DNA of 64,000 nt from Polaribacter sp. ALD11 (GTDB lineage Bacteria > Bacteroidota > Bacteroidia > Flavobacteriales > Flavobacteriaceae), in contig NZ_CP025119.1 of NCBI RefSeq assembly GCF_002831685.1, positions 2,752,501-2,816,500 of the forward strand, given 5' to 3'. Below the pieces are notes generated by a model. That model was given only the letters and a program-made list of their open reading frames with translations, made no database searches and was not told the DNA's origin. Positions within the stretch are counted from its first letter, which is position 1. Each line of letters starts with the position of its first letter. Positions 35,370-43,695 of this stretch are shown here, piece after piece. A program made the translations under genes and the position numbers.

Positions 35370-35552
35370 ATGAAGAAAATAAAACTTACAGTACTTATTA
35401 TAGTACTTCTTACTACGCAATTGGTTTGTGGTCAAATTGTACCACCACCTTCACCAGGTCCACCACCACCACCAGGTCTTCCTGTTGATGGGGGATTAGT
35501 TTTTTTATTGATATCTGGTTTAATCTATGGTGTTAAAAAACTAAAGAAGTAG
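35370..35552 (+). CDS. Small PID-CTERM-like sorting-signal protein
   Basis: A 60-residue protein: signal peptide (KLTVLIIVLLTTQLVCGQ), a proline-rich linker (VPPPSPGPPPPPGLP), then PVDGG, a hydrophobic segment LVFLLISGLIYG and a basic tail VKKLKK. This is the layout of the short Bacteroidota proteins that end in a PID-CTERM sorting domain (P-I/V-D-G-G, membrane helix, KK), thought to be processed by a sorting enzyme in the inner membrane. Almost nothing but signals and linker remains, so the mature product may be a short Pro-rich peptide. An unusually strong GGGGGGA Shine-Dalgarno-like run lies 6-12 bases before the ATG. The gene is convergent with ribE (4-base gap). Confidence 0.78.
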   Translation: MKKIKLTVLIIVLLTTQLVCGQIVPPPSPGPPPPPGLPVDGGLVFLLISGLIYGVKKLKK

Positions 35553-35556
35553 CGTT

Positions 35557-36141
35557 TTACTTCTTTGTTAATCTGCTAACGTATTTTCCAATTACATCAA
35601 ATTCTAAATTAACTTTATCATTTACAGATAAGTTTTTAAAAGAAGTGTTGCTATATGTGTATGGTATAATGGCAACGCTAAAAGAATTGTCTTCAGAATT
35701 TATTACAGTTAAACTTACACCGTTTATTGTAATAGAACCTTTCTCTATAGTTATATTGTTTTTTTCTGAATTGTATTTAAAAGTAAAGACTGTACTTCCA
35801 TTTTGATTTTCAATACTTGTGCAAACACCGGTTTCATCTACATGACCTTGTACAATATGGCCATCTAATCGATCACCAAGTTTCATTCCGCGTTCTAAAT
35901 TAACTTTTTCAGAAACTTTTAAACTACCAATATTAGTTTTGTTTAAGGTTTCTTTTATTGCTGTTACAGTATATTCATCACTTTTAATACCAACTACTGT
36001 TAAACATACGCCATTATGTGCAACACTTTGGTCTATTTTTAACTCATTAGTAATACTGCTTTTAATTGTCAAGTGAAGATTCTCCTGCTCTTTAACCAAG
36101 TTTGTAATTGTACCAAGTGTCTCAATAATTCCCGTAAACAT
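35557..36141 (-). CDS. ribE: Riboflavin synthase, alpha subunit
   Basis: The 194-residue protein begins MFTGIIETLG, the invariant start of riboflavin synthase, and has two lumazine-binding repeats: SVAHNGVCLTVVGI (about 38-51) and GSITINGVSLTVINS (about 135-149). Two 6,7-dimethyl-8-ribityllumazine molecules are dismutated to riboflavin. It is divergent from pdxA with a 57-base gap; no FMN riboswitch fits into that space. The other rib genes are not here. Confidence 0.96.
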   Translation of the reverse strand: MFTGIIETLGTITNLVKEQENLHLTIKSSITNELKIDQSVAHNGVCLTVVGIKSDEYTVTAIKETLNKTNIGSLKVSEKVNLERGMKLGDRLDGHIVQGHVDETGVCTSIENQNGSTVFTFKYNSEKNNITIEKGSITINGVSLTVINSEDNSFSVAIIPYTYSNTSFKNLSVNDKVNLEFDVIGKYVSRLTKK

Positions 36142-36198
36142 TTCCCTAAATTTTAGTTACTTTTGTAGAATATCAAAATTAAGACTATTACAAGAGTT

Positions 36199-37239
36199 AT
36201 GGGGGAAAAAACTGATAAAATAATTGTTGGAATTTCAATAGGAGATTTAAACGGAATAGGAATAGAGGTTATTTTAAAAACATTCGAAGATAAAAGAATG
36301 TTAGATTTTTGTACGCCAGTCTTATTTGGGAGTACAAAAGTGATTTCTTACCATAAAAAAGCTTTGAATATAGAACTTCCTGTTCACGGAATTACTTCTA
36401 TAAACCAAGTTAATCATTCAAAAATAAATATTTTAAATATCTGGAAAGAAGAGGTTGCTATACAATTAGGGGAAGCAACGAAGATTTCTGGAGGATATGC
36501 TGCAAAATCATTAGAAGAAGCAGTAAAACATTTAAAAGAAAAGACAATAGACGTTTTATTAACTGCGCCAATTAATAAAGAAACAATTCAGTCAGAAAAT
36601 TTTAATTTCCCAGGACATACAGAATACTTAGAAGCTAATTTAGAGGGAAAAAGTTTAATGATTTTAATGACAGATCAATTAAGAATTGGTTTAATTACAG
36701 GTCATATTCCTATTTCTGAAGTTGCTGAAGCAATTACTCCAGAAATTATAAAAGAGAAGGTTGAAACAATGTACACTTCTTTAAAAACAGATTTCGGAAT
36801 TTCAAAACCTAAAATAGCCGTTTTAGGATTGAACCCTCATTGTGGTGATAAAGGTGTAATTGGCAAAGAAGATGATGAAATAATAAAACCAACTATTGCT
36901 GAAATTGCAGCATCAGGAAAATTAGTTTTTGGTCCTTATGCAGCCGATGGTTTCTTTGGCTCTGAGACCTATAGACAGTTTGACGGTGTTTTGGCAACGT
37001 ATCATGACCAAGGTTTAGCACCTTTTAAAGCATTGTCTTTTGGCAACGGAGTTAATTTTACGGCAGGGTTAAGTGAAATTAGAACTTCGCCAGATCATGG
37101 AACCGGTTTTGATATTGCAGGAAAAAATAAAGCAAACCCTTCTTCTTTTAAGGAAGCTTTATTTACCGCAATTCAAATTTATAAAACAAGAAATGAATAC
37201 AAAGAGCTTACTAAAAACCCACTTTTAGTGAAGCATTAA
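36199..37239 (+). CDS. pdxA: 4-hydroxythreonine-4-phosphate dehydrogenase
   Basis: The 346-residue protein shows the PdxA pattern: VGISIGDLNGIGIEVILKTF at the N terminus, LLTAPINKETI (about 114-124), FNFPGHTEYLE with a metal-binding His, LGLNPHCGDKGVIGKED (about 209-225) and YHDQGLAPFKALSFGNGVNFTAGL (about 273-296) with a further metal His and Asp, then SPDHGTGFDIAG. It catalyses the NAD-dependent oxidation leading to the amino-ketone used by PdxJ for pyridoxine 5'-phosphate. It is the first gene of a run leading to DUF177-rpmF. Confidence 0.96.
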   Translation: MGEKTDKIIVGISIGDLNGIGIEVILKTFEDKRMLDFCTPVLFGSTKVISYHKKALNIELPVHGITSINQVNHSKINILNIWKEEVAIQLGEATKISGGYAAKSLEEAVKHLKEKTIDVLLTAPINKETIQSENFNFPGHTEYLEANLEGKSLMILMTDQLRIGLITGHIPISEVAEAITPEIIKEKVETMYTSLKTDFGISKPKIAVLGLNPHCGDKGVIGKEDDEIIKPTIAEIAASGKLVFGPYAADGFFGSETYRQFDGVLATYHDQGLAPFKALSFGNGVNFTAGLSEIRTSPDHGTGFDIAGKNKANPSSFKEALFTAIQIYKTRNEYKELTKNPLLVKH

Positions 37240-37320
37240 AAATAAAATTCTTTTTTTGAAAGAAAAGAGTGTATAGAAACATTTTTTTATATCTTTGCAC
37301 GCTCAATTTGATGTTTGATA

Positions 37321-37857
37321 ATGAAAGACTTGAAACAATTCAACATACCGTTTGTAGGATTAAAGGAAGGGAAGCATTTGTTTGAGTATAGTATTGACAA
37401 TACGTTCTTTGAGATATACAACTATAGCGAGTTTGAAAAATCTTCAATAAATGTTACTTTAGAATTTGTAAAAAAAAGCACTTTGTTTGAGCTTGTTTTT
37501 ACCGCTTCAGGAACTGTAAATGTTCCTTGTGATGTTACAAATGAATATTTTGACCTTGAAATTACATCAACTTTACCGTTAATTGTAAAGTTTGGGCCAG
37601 AATATAATGATGATAATGAAGAGATTTTAATCTTGCCGCATGAAGTATATCAATTTAGTGTAGCACAATTTATTTATGAAATGATTGTGTTAGGAATTCC
37701 TAACAGAAGAATACATCCAAAAGTATTAGACGGTACTATGGAGTCTGAAGCACTAGATAAATTAGAAGAATTAGAAGTAAAAGAAGTAAAAACTGTTCAA
37801 ACAACAGACCCTAGATGGGATAAATTAAAGAATTTAATAACAGAAAAAAAGACATAA
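37321..37857 (+). CDS. DUF177 (YceD) family protein
   Basis: From ATG 37321 the protein has 178 residues ([19 protein letters not shown]). YceD features include [35 protein letters not shown] (single Cys of the usual C..C pair is seen) and a C-terminal [12 protein letters not shown]. In most bacteria this gene precedes rpmF and its protein is linked to 23S rRNA processing and ribosome biogenesis. Here too rpmF begins one base after its stop codon. A TATCTTTG box at 37290-37297 looks like a -7 element, although no correctly spaced TTG is present. Confidence 0.9.
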   Translation: MKDLKQFNIPFVGLKEGKHLFEYSIDNTFFEIYNYSEFEKSSINVTLEFVKKSTLFELVFTASGTVNVPCDVTNEYFDLEITSTLPLIVKFGPEYNDDNEEILILPHEVYQFSVAQFIYEMIVLGIPNRRIHPKVLDGTMESEALDKLEELEVKEVKTVQTTDPRWDKLKNLITEKKT

Positions 37858-37858
37858 A

Positions 37859-38053
37859 ATGGCACATCCTAAAAGGAAAATATCCAAAACTAGAAGAGAT
37901 AAAAGGAGAACGCATTATAAAGCATCTGACCAACAGATTGCTACAGATCCTACAACAGGAGAGGCGCACTTGTATCATAGAGCTCACTGGCATGAAGGTA
38001 AACTTTATTACAGAGGTCAAATAGTATTAGAATCTGCAACAGTAGAGGCTTAG
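37859..38053 (+). CDS. rpmF: 50S ribosomal protein L32
   Basis: The 64-residue basic protein begins [20 protein letters not shown], the standard L32 N terminus, followed by [17 protein letters not shown]. The zinc-binding Cys pairs of some L32 proteins are absent, as in other Bacteroidota. It is a late-assembling component of the large ribosomal subunit. It starts one base after the DUF177 gene and is followed by a terminator. Confidence 0.97.
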   Translation: MAHPKRKISKTRRDKRRTHYKASDQQIATDPTTGEAHLYHRAHWHEGKLYYRGQIVLESATVEA

Positions 38054-38072
38054 AAAGAATTTATTTTGTATG

Positions 38073-38100
38073 AAAAACCCTCAATTTCGAGGGTTTTTTT
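38073..38100 (+). terminator. Terminator after rpmF
   Basis: AAAAACCCTC and GAGGGTTTTT form a 10-bp stem with a 6-base loop followed by T residues, 20 bases after the L32 stop. Confidence 0.92.
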
Positions 38101-38206
38101 GCGTTTTTATATCAAATTTCATCGTTTTTGATAACTTTTACCTTAAAAAGTAAAATAAATTTCATTACTTTGAAATTCCTTAACATTGGGATAACAAACT
38201 AATATT

Positions 38207-39202
38207 ATGACAAAAATCACTGCAGCAATATCAGCAGTAGGGAAATATGTTCCTGAATACGTTCTAACAAATAAAGAGTTAGAAGCCTATGTAGAAACGA
38301 ATGATGAGTGGATAACTTCTAGAACAGGTATCAAAGAAAGAAGAATTTTAAAAGGAGAAGGCTTAGGTACTTCTTATATGGCAATTAAAGCTTCTGAAGA
38401 CTTAATTAGTAAGTCTAACATAGATCCAAAAGAAATAGATTTAGTAATCGTTGCAACTGCAACGCCAGATTTACCAGTTGCCTGTACAGCTGCTTATGTC
38501 GCTACAGAAATTGGTGCAACAAATGCATTTGGTTATGATTTACAAGCTGCATGTTCTAGCTTTCTATACGGTATGTCTACAGCCTCTAGTTATATAGAAT
38601 CTGGTAGATATAAAAAAGTGCTTTTAATTGGGGCAGATAAAATGTCTTCGATTATAGACTATTCAGATAGAGCAACTTGTATTATTTTTGGTGATGGAGC
38701 AGGAGCTGCTTTATTCGAACCAAATTATGAAGGTTTAGGTTTGCAAGACGAATATTTAAGAAGTGATGGTATTGGAAGAGATTTCTTAAGAATAGAGGCT
38801 GGTGGATCTCAAATGCCAACTACACAAAAAACAGTCGAAGAAAAAAGGCATTTTGTGTATCAAGAAGGTAAAACTGTTTTTAAATATGCTGTTTCTAATA
38901 TGGCAGAAGTTGCAGAAAAAATGTTAACTAGAAATAACTTAACAGAACCAGATATTCAATGGTTGGTTGCACATCAAGCTAATAAAAGGATTATAGAAGC
39001 AACTGCAAAAAGAGTAGGGGTTTCAGCAGAAAAAGTAATGATGAATATTCATAGATATGGTAATACAACATCTGCAACTTTGCCTTTGTTATTAGCAGAC
39101 TATGAAAGTCAATTGAAAAAAGGAGATAATTTAATTTTTGCTGCATTTGGTGGTGGTTTCACTTGGGGAGCTGCATACTTAAAATGGGCTTACAATTCAT
39201 AA
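38207..39202 (+). CDS. fabH: 3-oxoacyl-ACP synthase III (FabH)
   Basis: The 331-residue thiolase-fold protein has the catalytic Cys in DLQAACSSFLYGMS (about 111-124), His in VAHQANKRIIEAT and Asn in RYGNTTSATLPL near the C terminus, forming the Cys-His-Asn triad. It starts fatty-acid synthesis by joining acetyl-CoA (or branched acyl-CoA) to malonyl-ACP. It leads the cluster fabH-accB-accC. plsX, which often sits between rpmF and fabH in other bacteria, is not found here. Confidence 0.96.
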   Translation: MTKITAAISAVGKYVPEYVLTNKELEAYVETNDEWITSRTGIKERRILKGEGLGTSYMAIKASEDLISKSNIDPKEIDLVIVATATPDLPVACTAAYVATEIGATNAFGYDLQAACSSFLYGMSTASSYIESGRYKKVLLIGADKMSSIIDYSDRATCIIFGDGAGAALFEPNYEGLGLQDEYLRSDGIGRDFLRIEAGGSQMPTTQKTVEEKRHFVYQEGKTVFKYAVSNMAEVAEKMLTRNNLTEPDIQWLVAHQANKRIIEATAKRVGVSAEKVMMNIHRYGNTTSATLPLLLADYESQLKKGDNLIFAAFGGGFTWGAAYLKWAYNS

Positions 39203-39227
39203 ATATAACAACTAAACAATAAGAAAA

Positions 39228-39707
39228 ATGGATATTAAAGAAATTCAAAATCTTATAAAATTTGTAGCTAAATCTGGCGCTAGCGAGGTAAAGTTAGAAA
39301 TGGAAGATGTGAAAATCACAATAAAAACAGGTTCAGAAAAAACAGAAACAACTATTGTTCAAGCTGCACCAATGCAAGGTATGCCACATATGGCTGCACC
39401 AATGGCGGCGGCTCCAGTAGCAGAGCAACCAGCAACAGTTGGGAGTACGGAAAGTGAAGATGCTAAATTCATCACTATTAAGTCTCCAATAATTGGTACT
39501 TTTTATAGAAAGCCATCTCCTGACAAACCAAATTTTGCAGAAGTAGGTACAGAAGTTAGTATTGGTGATACCGTATGTGTTATCGAAGCTATGAAATTAT
39601 TTAACGAAATAGAATCTGAAATCTCAGGTAAAATTGTTAAAGTTTTAGTAGATGATTCTTCTCCAGTAGAATTTGATCAACCATTATTTTTGGTAGACCC
39701 ATCATAG
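39228..39707 (+). CDS. accB: Biotin carboxyl carrier protein of acetyl-CoA carboxylase
   Basis: The 159-residue protein has an N-terminal helix (MDIKEIQNLIKFVAKSGASE), an Ala/Pro/Met-rich flexible linker (about 46-80) and a biotinyl domain with the EAMKLFNEI motif around residue 125, where the Lys is biotinylated. It carries CO2 from the biotin carboxylase to the carboxyltransferase in malonyl-CoA formation. accC follows after 92 bases. Confidence 0.97.
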   Translation: MDIKEIQNLIKFVAKSGASEVKLEMEDVKITIKTGSEKTETTIVQAAPMQGMPHMAAPMAAAPVAEQPATVGSTESEDAKFITIKSPIIGTFYRKPSPDKPNFAEVGTEVSIGDTVCVIEAMKLFNEIESEISGKIVKVLVDDSSPVEFDQPLFLVDPS

Positions 39708-39799
39708 TTAAATTATAAGTTAGAAACTAGATATTAGAAGTTTATCTTCTTAAAGAATCTAAAGAAAACTAAAAATTTAATGTCTAAAAACCAAACAAG

Positions 39800-41137
39800 A
39801 TGTTTAAAAAAATATTAATTGCCAATAGAGGTGAAATAGCGCTACGTGTTATTAGAACCTGTAGAGAAATGGGTATTAAAACTGTAGCTGTATATTCTAC
39901 AGCAGATGCAGAAAGTTTACACGTTAGATTTGCAGATGAAGCCGTTTGTATTGGTCCTCCTCAAAGTTCTGAGTCTTACTTAAAGATGTCTAACATTATT
40001 GCCGCTGCAGAAATAACAAATGCAGATGCAATTCACCCAGGTTATGGCTTTTTATCTGAAAATGCTAAATTTTCTAATTTATGTGAAGAACATAATATTA
40101 AATTTATTGGAGCAACAGGTAGAATGATAGACCAAATGGGAGATAAAGCAAATGCTAAATCGACTATGATAGAAGCTGGTGTACCTTGTGTACCAGGTTC
40201 TGAAGGTGTTATTGCAAATTTTGAAGAATGTAAAAAAGTAGCTATAGAAACTGGTTACCCTGTAATGCTAAAAGCTTCTGCTGGTGGTGGTGGTAAAGGA
40301 ATGCGTGCAGTTTGGAAAGCAGAAGATTTAAAAGATGCTTGGGATTCTGCGAGACAAGAATCTAAAGCCGCTTTTGGTAATGATGATATGTATATGGAAA
40401 AGCTTATCGAAGAGCCAAGACATATAGAAATTCAGATTGTAGGAGATTCTTTTGGTAAAGCATGTCATTTATCTGAAAGAGATTGTTCTGTACAAAGACG
40501 TCATCAAAAATTAACAGAAGAAACGCCTTCTCCTTTCATGACAGATGAATTGAGAGAGAAAATGGGAGATGCTGCTGTTAAAGCTGCGGAATATATAAAA
40601 TATGAAGGTGCAGGAACTGTAGAGTTTTTGGTAGATAAGCATAGAAATTTCTTCTTTATGGAGATGAATACACGTATTCAAGTAGAGCACCCAATTACGG
40701 AAGAGGTTGTAAATTACGACTTAATAAGAGAACAAATTTTAGTTGCTGCAGGTGTACCAATTTCTGGTAAAAACTATTATCCGAAAATGCATTCAATAGA
40801 ATGTAGAATAAACGCAGAAGATCCTTATAATAATTTTAGACCAGCTCCAGGGAAAATTACAACGTTTCACGCTCCAGGAGGTCACGGAATTAGAATTGAT
40901 ACACACGTGTATGCAGGCTATATGATTCCGCCGAATTACGATTCTATGATTGCTAAATTAATTACTACTGCTCAAACAAGAGAAGAAGCAATTAATAAAA
41001 TGAAACGTGCTTTAGATGAGTTTGTAATTGAAGGTGTTAAAACAACGATTCCTTTCCATAGACAATTAATGGATCATCCAGATTATGTTGCAGGAAACTA
41101 TACTACTAAGTTTATGGAAGATTTTGTAATGAAATAA
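39800..41137 (+). CDS. accC: Acetyl-CoA carboxylase, biotin carboxylase subunit
   Basis: The 445-residue ATP-grasp protein starts [20 protein letters not shown] and has the ATP-binding loop [15 protein letters not shown] (about 158-172), [16 protein letters not shown] (about 227-242) and the [16 protein letters not shown] (about 287-302) active-site block. It carboxylates biotin on AccB with ATP and bicarbonate. Length equals that of stand-alone AccC rather than propionyl/pyruvate carboxylase alpha chains (no biotinyl domain). A terminator follows. Confidence 0.97.
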   Translation: MFKKILIANRGEIALRVIRTCREMGIKTVAVYSTADAESLHVRFADEAVCIGPPQSSESYLKMSNIIAAAEITNADAIHPGYGFLSENAKFSNLCEEHNIKFIGATGRMIDQMGDKANAKSTMIEAGVPCVPGSEGVIANFEECKKVAIETGYPVMLKASAGGGGKGMRAVWKAEDLKDAWDSARQESKAAFGNDDMYMEKLIEEPRHIEIQIVGDSFGKACHLSERDCSVQRRHQKLTEETPSPFMTDELREKMGDAAVKAAEYIKYEGAGTVEFLVDKHRNFFFMEMNTRIQVEHPITEEVVNYDLIREQILVAAGVPISGKNYYPKMHSIECRINAEDPYNNFRPAPGKITTFHAPGGHGIRIDTHVYAGYMIPPNYDSMIAKLITTAQTREEAINKMKRALDEFVIEGVKTTIPFHRQLMDHPDYVAGNYTTKFMEDFVMK

Positions 41138-41167
41138 AACCGTACAATTTAGTACTAATAATAAAGT

Positions 41168-41206
41168 AAAAATAGAGAATACAGTTTGTGTTCTCTATTT
41201 TTTTTA
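41168..41206 (+). terminator. Terminator of the fabH-accB-accC cluster
   Basis: AAAAATAGAGAA (41168-41179) pairs perfectly with TTCTCTATTTTT (41191-41202), with further ACA/TGT pairing in the loop and a T run. Confidence 0.9.
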
Positions 41207-41230
41207 CCTTTATGCTAAATATGTTTTGGT

Positions 41231-41680
41231 ATGAAAATAGATGGAATAGATAAAACAATTATTAAGAGATTGGTAAAAGATGCAAGAACTCCAATTTTAA
41301 GTATTGCTAGAGAGGTTGGTGTTTCTGGTGCAGCCATTCATCAAAGGCTAAAGAAATTAGAGAAATCTAAATTAATAGAAGGGTATAGTATGATTCTTAA
41401 TCCTGAAGCTTTAGGATATACAACAACTGCTTTTGTAGGTGTTTATTTAGATTCATCAAGCCAACTATCTTCAACAATAAAAAGATTAAAAGAAATACCA
41501 GAAGTTATAGAAAGTCACTACACAACAGGTAATTATGCAGTTTTTATAAAAGTTTTATGTAAAAATAACAAAAGCTTAAAAGATATCTTAAATGACAAAA
41601 TTCAGCCAATAAAAAATGTTTTAAGAACAGAGACTTTTATTTCTTTAGAGCAACAGGTAAAAAGACAAATAAATATTTAA
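41231..41680 (+). CDS. Lrp/AsnC-family transcriptional regulator
   Basis: The 149-residue protein has an N-terminal winged helix (about 1-60: DGIDKTIIKRLVKDARTPIL, REVGVSGAAIHQRLKKLEKS) and a C-terminal RAM ligand-binding domain (TTAFVGVYLDS, VIESHYTTGNYAVFIKVLC). Such proteins control amino-acid and feast/famine responses and form octamers. The 3' end is 4 bases from the Hpt-domain gene, so it is co-transcribed with a phosphorelay pair, which is unusual for this family. The ligand is unknown. Confidence 0.93.
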   Translation: MKIDGIDKTIIKRLVKDARTPILSIAREVGVSGAAIHQRLKKLEKSKLIEGYSMILNPEALGYTTTAFVGVYLDSSSQLSSTIKRLKEIPEVIESHYTTGNYAVFIKVLCKNNKSLKDILNDKIQPIKNVLRTETFISLEQQVKRQINI

Positions 41681-41684
41681 AATT

Positions 41685-42002
41685 TTGGAAATACCAAACT
41701 TAGATTATTTAAAAGAAATTTCAGGAGGAGATCTCGATTTTGAAAATGCAATGCTTTCACTTCTGAAATTAGAGTTTCCAGCAGAATATACTGTTTTAAA
41801 AATGAATTTTGACAATAATAATTTTGATGAAATAGCATTAGATATTCATAAAATAAAACACAAAATAGGAATGCTAGGTATGGAGGCCAGTGTCGATTTA
41901 GCTTCTAAATGCGAGAAGAACATAAAAAATGGTAATACCGAAGAATATAGAGATCTGGTATTAATTTTAGAGAGAATTAATGTATATTTAAAAAATAAAT
42001 AG
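41685..42002 (+). CDS. Histidine phosphotransfer (Hpt) domain protein
   Basis: The 105-residue helical protein starts at TTG 41685, 4 bases after the Lrp stop: (M)EIPNLDYLKEISGGDLDFEN. The phosphotransfer motif is IHKIKHKIGMLGM (about 63-75), in which the first His followed by K at +3 and LG at +10/+11 fits the Hpt pattern H-x-x-K-x6-L-G. It should relay phosphate between a hybrid kinase and a response regulator. A LytTR response regulator follows 15 bases downstream, but no kinase lies in the window. Confidence is lowered by divergence from the usual HTLKGSA core. Confidence 0.78.
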   Translation: MEIPNLDYLKEISGGDLDFENAMLSLLKLEFPAEYTVLKMNFDNNNFDEIALDIHKIKHKIGMLGMEASVDLASKCEKNIKNGNTEEYRDLVLILERINVYLKNK

Positions 42003-42017
42003 TCCCCCAACTACACC

Positions 42018-42722
42018 ATGAATTGTATAATTATAGATGATGATGCATCTGCTAGGTTAATTATTAGGCAGTTATGTAAAAACACAAAACTAATTGTAAA
42101 AGAAGAATTTTCTTCTGCTATAGAGGCAATAAAATACTTAAATTCTAATAATATAGATGTTGCATTCGTAGATATCCACATGCCAACTTTTTCTGGTTTC
42201 GATTTTATTAAAACCTTAAAAGCACCACTTAAAGTTATTTTAACAACTTCAGATAAAAATTTTGCTTTAGAAGCTTTTGAGTTTGATTGTGTTGTAGATT
42301 ATTTATTAAAACCAATAGGTATAGATCGTTTTCAAAAATCTATAGAGAAACTTTCCAATCTATCTTTAGTTAATCTAACAGCAGAAGAAAACAATCGTGA
42401 AACTGAAAACACAGATTTTATTTTTGTTAATGTTGATAAGCGATTAGTTAAAATTAACATTCCAGAAATTTTATTAATAGAAGCAAAAGGTGATTATATA
42501 AGTATTAGAACAGATCAAAAAAGTTATTTAGTACATTCTACTTTGAAAAAGATTGACAAAAAACTTCCTTCTGACTTATTTTTAAGAATCCACAGATCAT
42601 ATATTATAAATACTTCAGAAATTATAGACATAGAGGATAATAGTGTTTTAATTAAAAAGCATGTTATTCCTATTAGTAGATCACATAAATCAGAATTAAT
42701 AAAGAGATTAAATCTTTTATAA
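42018..42722 (+). CDS. LytTR-family response regulator
   Basis: The 234-residue protein has a receiver domain (about 1-118): acidic pocket IIIDDDASARLI, phospho-acceptor Asp in VAFVDIHMPTFSG (about 56), Thr in ILTTSD and Lys in YLLKPIG. The C-terminal LytTR DNA-binding domain covers about 130-234 (INIPEILLIEAKGDYISIRT, LFLRIHRSYIINTSEIIDI, VIPISRSHKSEL). It should be phosphorylated through the Hpt protein encoded just upstream. LytTR regulators bind short direct repeats near promoters; targets are unknown. Confidence 0.95.
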   Translation: MNCIIIDDDASARLIIRQLCKNTKLIVKEEFSSAIEAIKYLNSNNIDVAFVDIHMPTFSGFDFIKTLKAPLKVILTTSDKNFALEAFEFDCVVDYLLKPIGIDRFQKSIEKLSNLSLVNLTAEENNRETENTDFIFVNVDKRLVKINIPEILLIEAKGDYISIRTDQKSYLVHSTLKKIDKKLPSDLFLRIHRSYIINTSEIIDIEDNSVLIKKHVIPISRSHKSELIKRLNLL

Positions 42723-43190
42723 AATTTTTTATCTAAGACTTCTTGCCATTCAGCTACAATAAGTATTCACTCATCGAAATTCAATAATAAAAAAGATAGA
42801 AAAAAAGTATCTTTGAAGTGTATTTAGAGGTAAGTACAATTTCATAATAAAAGGTTGAGTTAAATATCATAATGAAATACAATCGTAGGTTGGGGGATTT
42901 ACTGATTGTTTAAAAAAAGCCAAAGATTAGTCTTTGGCTTTTTTTTGTGCTATTTTTTTTAAAAAATATTATTAAGTTTTAAGTAAGGTTTTAGTGTTTC
43001 CTTAATTATAGTTTTAAAGCAGATATAACTATTTCTTTTAGATTCTTAAATGTTTATAAAGAATTCTAATCTTACGCTTTTTAAATTTTATAAGAAATAA
43101 TATCCATTTTTTCAATGAAAATAAATTCACAGATTTTTAAAGTTAATAGGAAAAATAAAGAGAATTTGGCGGAGGGAGAGGTTTAAAAGC
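42723..43190. other. Gene-poor stretch after the LytTR regulator
   Basis: There is no confident gene. TATCTTTG at 42808-42815 resembles a -7 box without a matching TTG. A 13-codon ORF (42872-42913, MKYNRRLGDLLIV) ends exactly at the start of a strong terminator, so the interval about 42820-42946 could be a small RNA or leader-like transcript. The rest (42950-43190) is AT-rich with nothing recognised. Confidence 0.35.
42912..42946 (+). terminator. Strong hairpin terminator
   Basis: AAAAAAAGCCAAAGA pairs perfectly with TCTTTGGCTTTTTTT around TTAG. It is about 190 bases beyond the LytTR stop codon, which is far for that gene alone. Confidence 0.9.
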
Positions 43191-43227
43191 AAAAAAACCG
43201 TTGAAAATCATAAGATTAACAACGGTT
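43191..43227 (-). terminator. Terminator of the tRNA Leu-Gly-Asn operon
   Basis: On the minus strand AACCGTTG pairs with CAACGGTT around a 16-base loop and is followed by a T run (the A run at 43191-43197). It lies 4 bases after tRNA-Leu. Confidence 0.8.
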
Positions 43228-43231
43228 ATTG

Positions 43232-43317
43232 TACTGAAGGCGGGACTTGAACCCGCACGGCCATTACTGACCACTGGATTTTAAGTCCAGCGTGTCTACC
43301 AATTCCACCACTTCAGC
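43232..43317 (-). tRNA. tRNA-Leu (anticodon TAA)
   Basis: An 86-nt class II tRNA read on the minus strand: acceptor GCTGAAG with CTTCAGT (a G-U first pair), D-arm GTGGTGGAATTGGTAGACAC, anticodon arm CTGGACT TAA AATCCAG, variable arm GTGGTCAGTAATGGCC and T-loop GGGTTCAAGTCCC. The long variable arm and TAA anticodon identify leucine. Confidence 0.95.
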
Positions 43318-43340
43318 ATTGGTATGCTATGTCATAATAG

Positions 43341-43412
43341 AGCGAAAGACGGGATTTGAACCCGCGACCCCCACCTTGGCAAGGTGATGCTCTACCCCTG
43401 AGCTACTTTCGC
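43341..43412 (-). tRNA. tRNA-Gly (anticodon GCC)
   Basis: A 72-nt cloverleaf on the minus strand: acceptor GCGAAAG/CTTTCGC with discriminator T, D-arm GTAGCTCAGGGGTAGAGC, anticodon arm CACCTT GCC AAGGTG and T-loop GGGTTCAAATCCC. Confidence 0.96.
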
Positions 43413-43433
43413 AGTCAATGTTTATGAACTTTG

Positions 43434-43507
43434 CTCCTCTTCAAGGACTCGAACCTTGGACCCTCTGATTAACAGTCAGATGCTCTAACCAACTGAGCTA
43501 AAGAGGA
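43434..43507 (-). tRNA. tRNA-Asn (anticodon GTT)
   Basis: A 74-nt cloverleaf on the minus strand: acceptor TCCTCTT/AAGAGGA with discriminator G, D-arm TAGCTCAGTTGGTTAGAGC, anticodon arm CTGACT GTT AATCAG and T-loop AGGTTCGAGTCCT. It is the first gene of the three-tRNA operon. Confidence 0.96.
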
Positions 43508-43537
43508 GTTTGCAACACTATTTGTGTTTAGCGACTG

Positions 43538-43567
43538 CAAATATACATCTATTTTAGACTTCTGCAA
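43538..43567 (-). promoter_or_regulatory. Promoter of the tRNA operon
   Basis: On the minus strand TTG (43567-43565), a 19-bp spacer and TATATTTG (43545-43538) fit the Bacteroidota promoter consensus, 30 bases before tRNA-Asn. Confidence 0.82.
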
Positions 43568-43695
43568 GTTTTTTTTAAAAAAAAAATAATATTTTTTTTC
43601 ATTTTAATAATTTGGGAATAAATTCTTCTTTAAATTTCAAAATATTGTATTTTTGCTATAAGAATATGCTTACAATAAAAAGCACAAACTAAAAT

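Noticed and set aside
36142..36198. FMN riboswitch upstream of ribE
   Set aside because: The divergent gap to pdxA is only 57 bases and lacks the conserved FMN aptamer elements.
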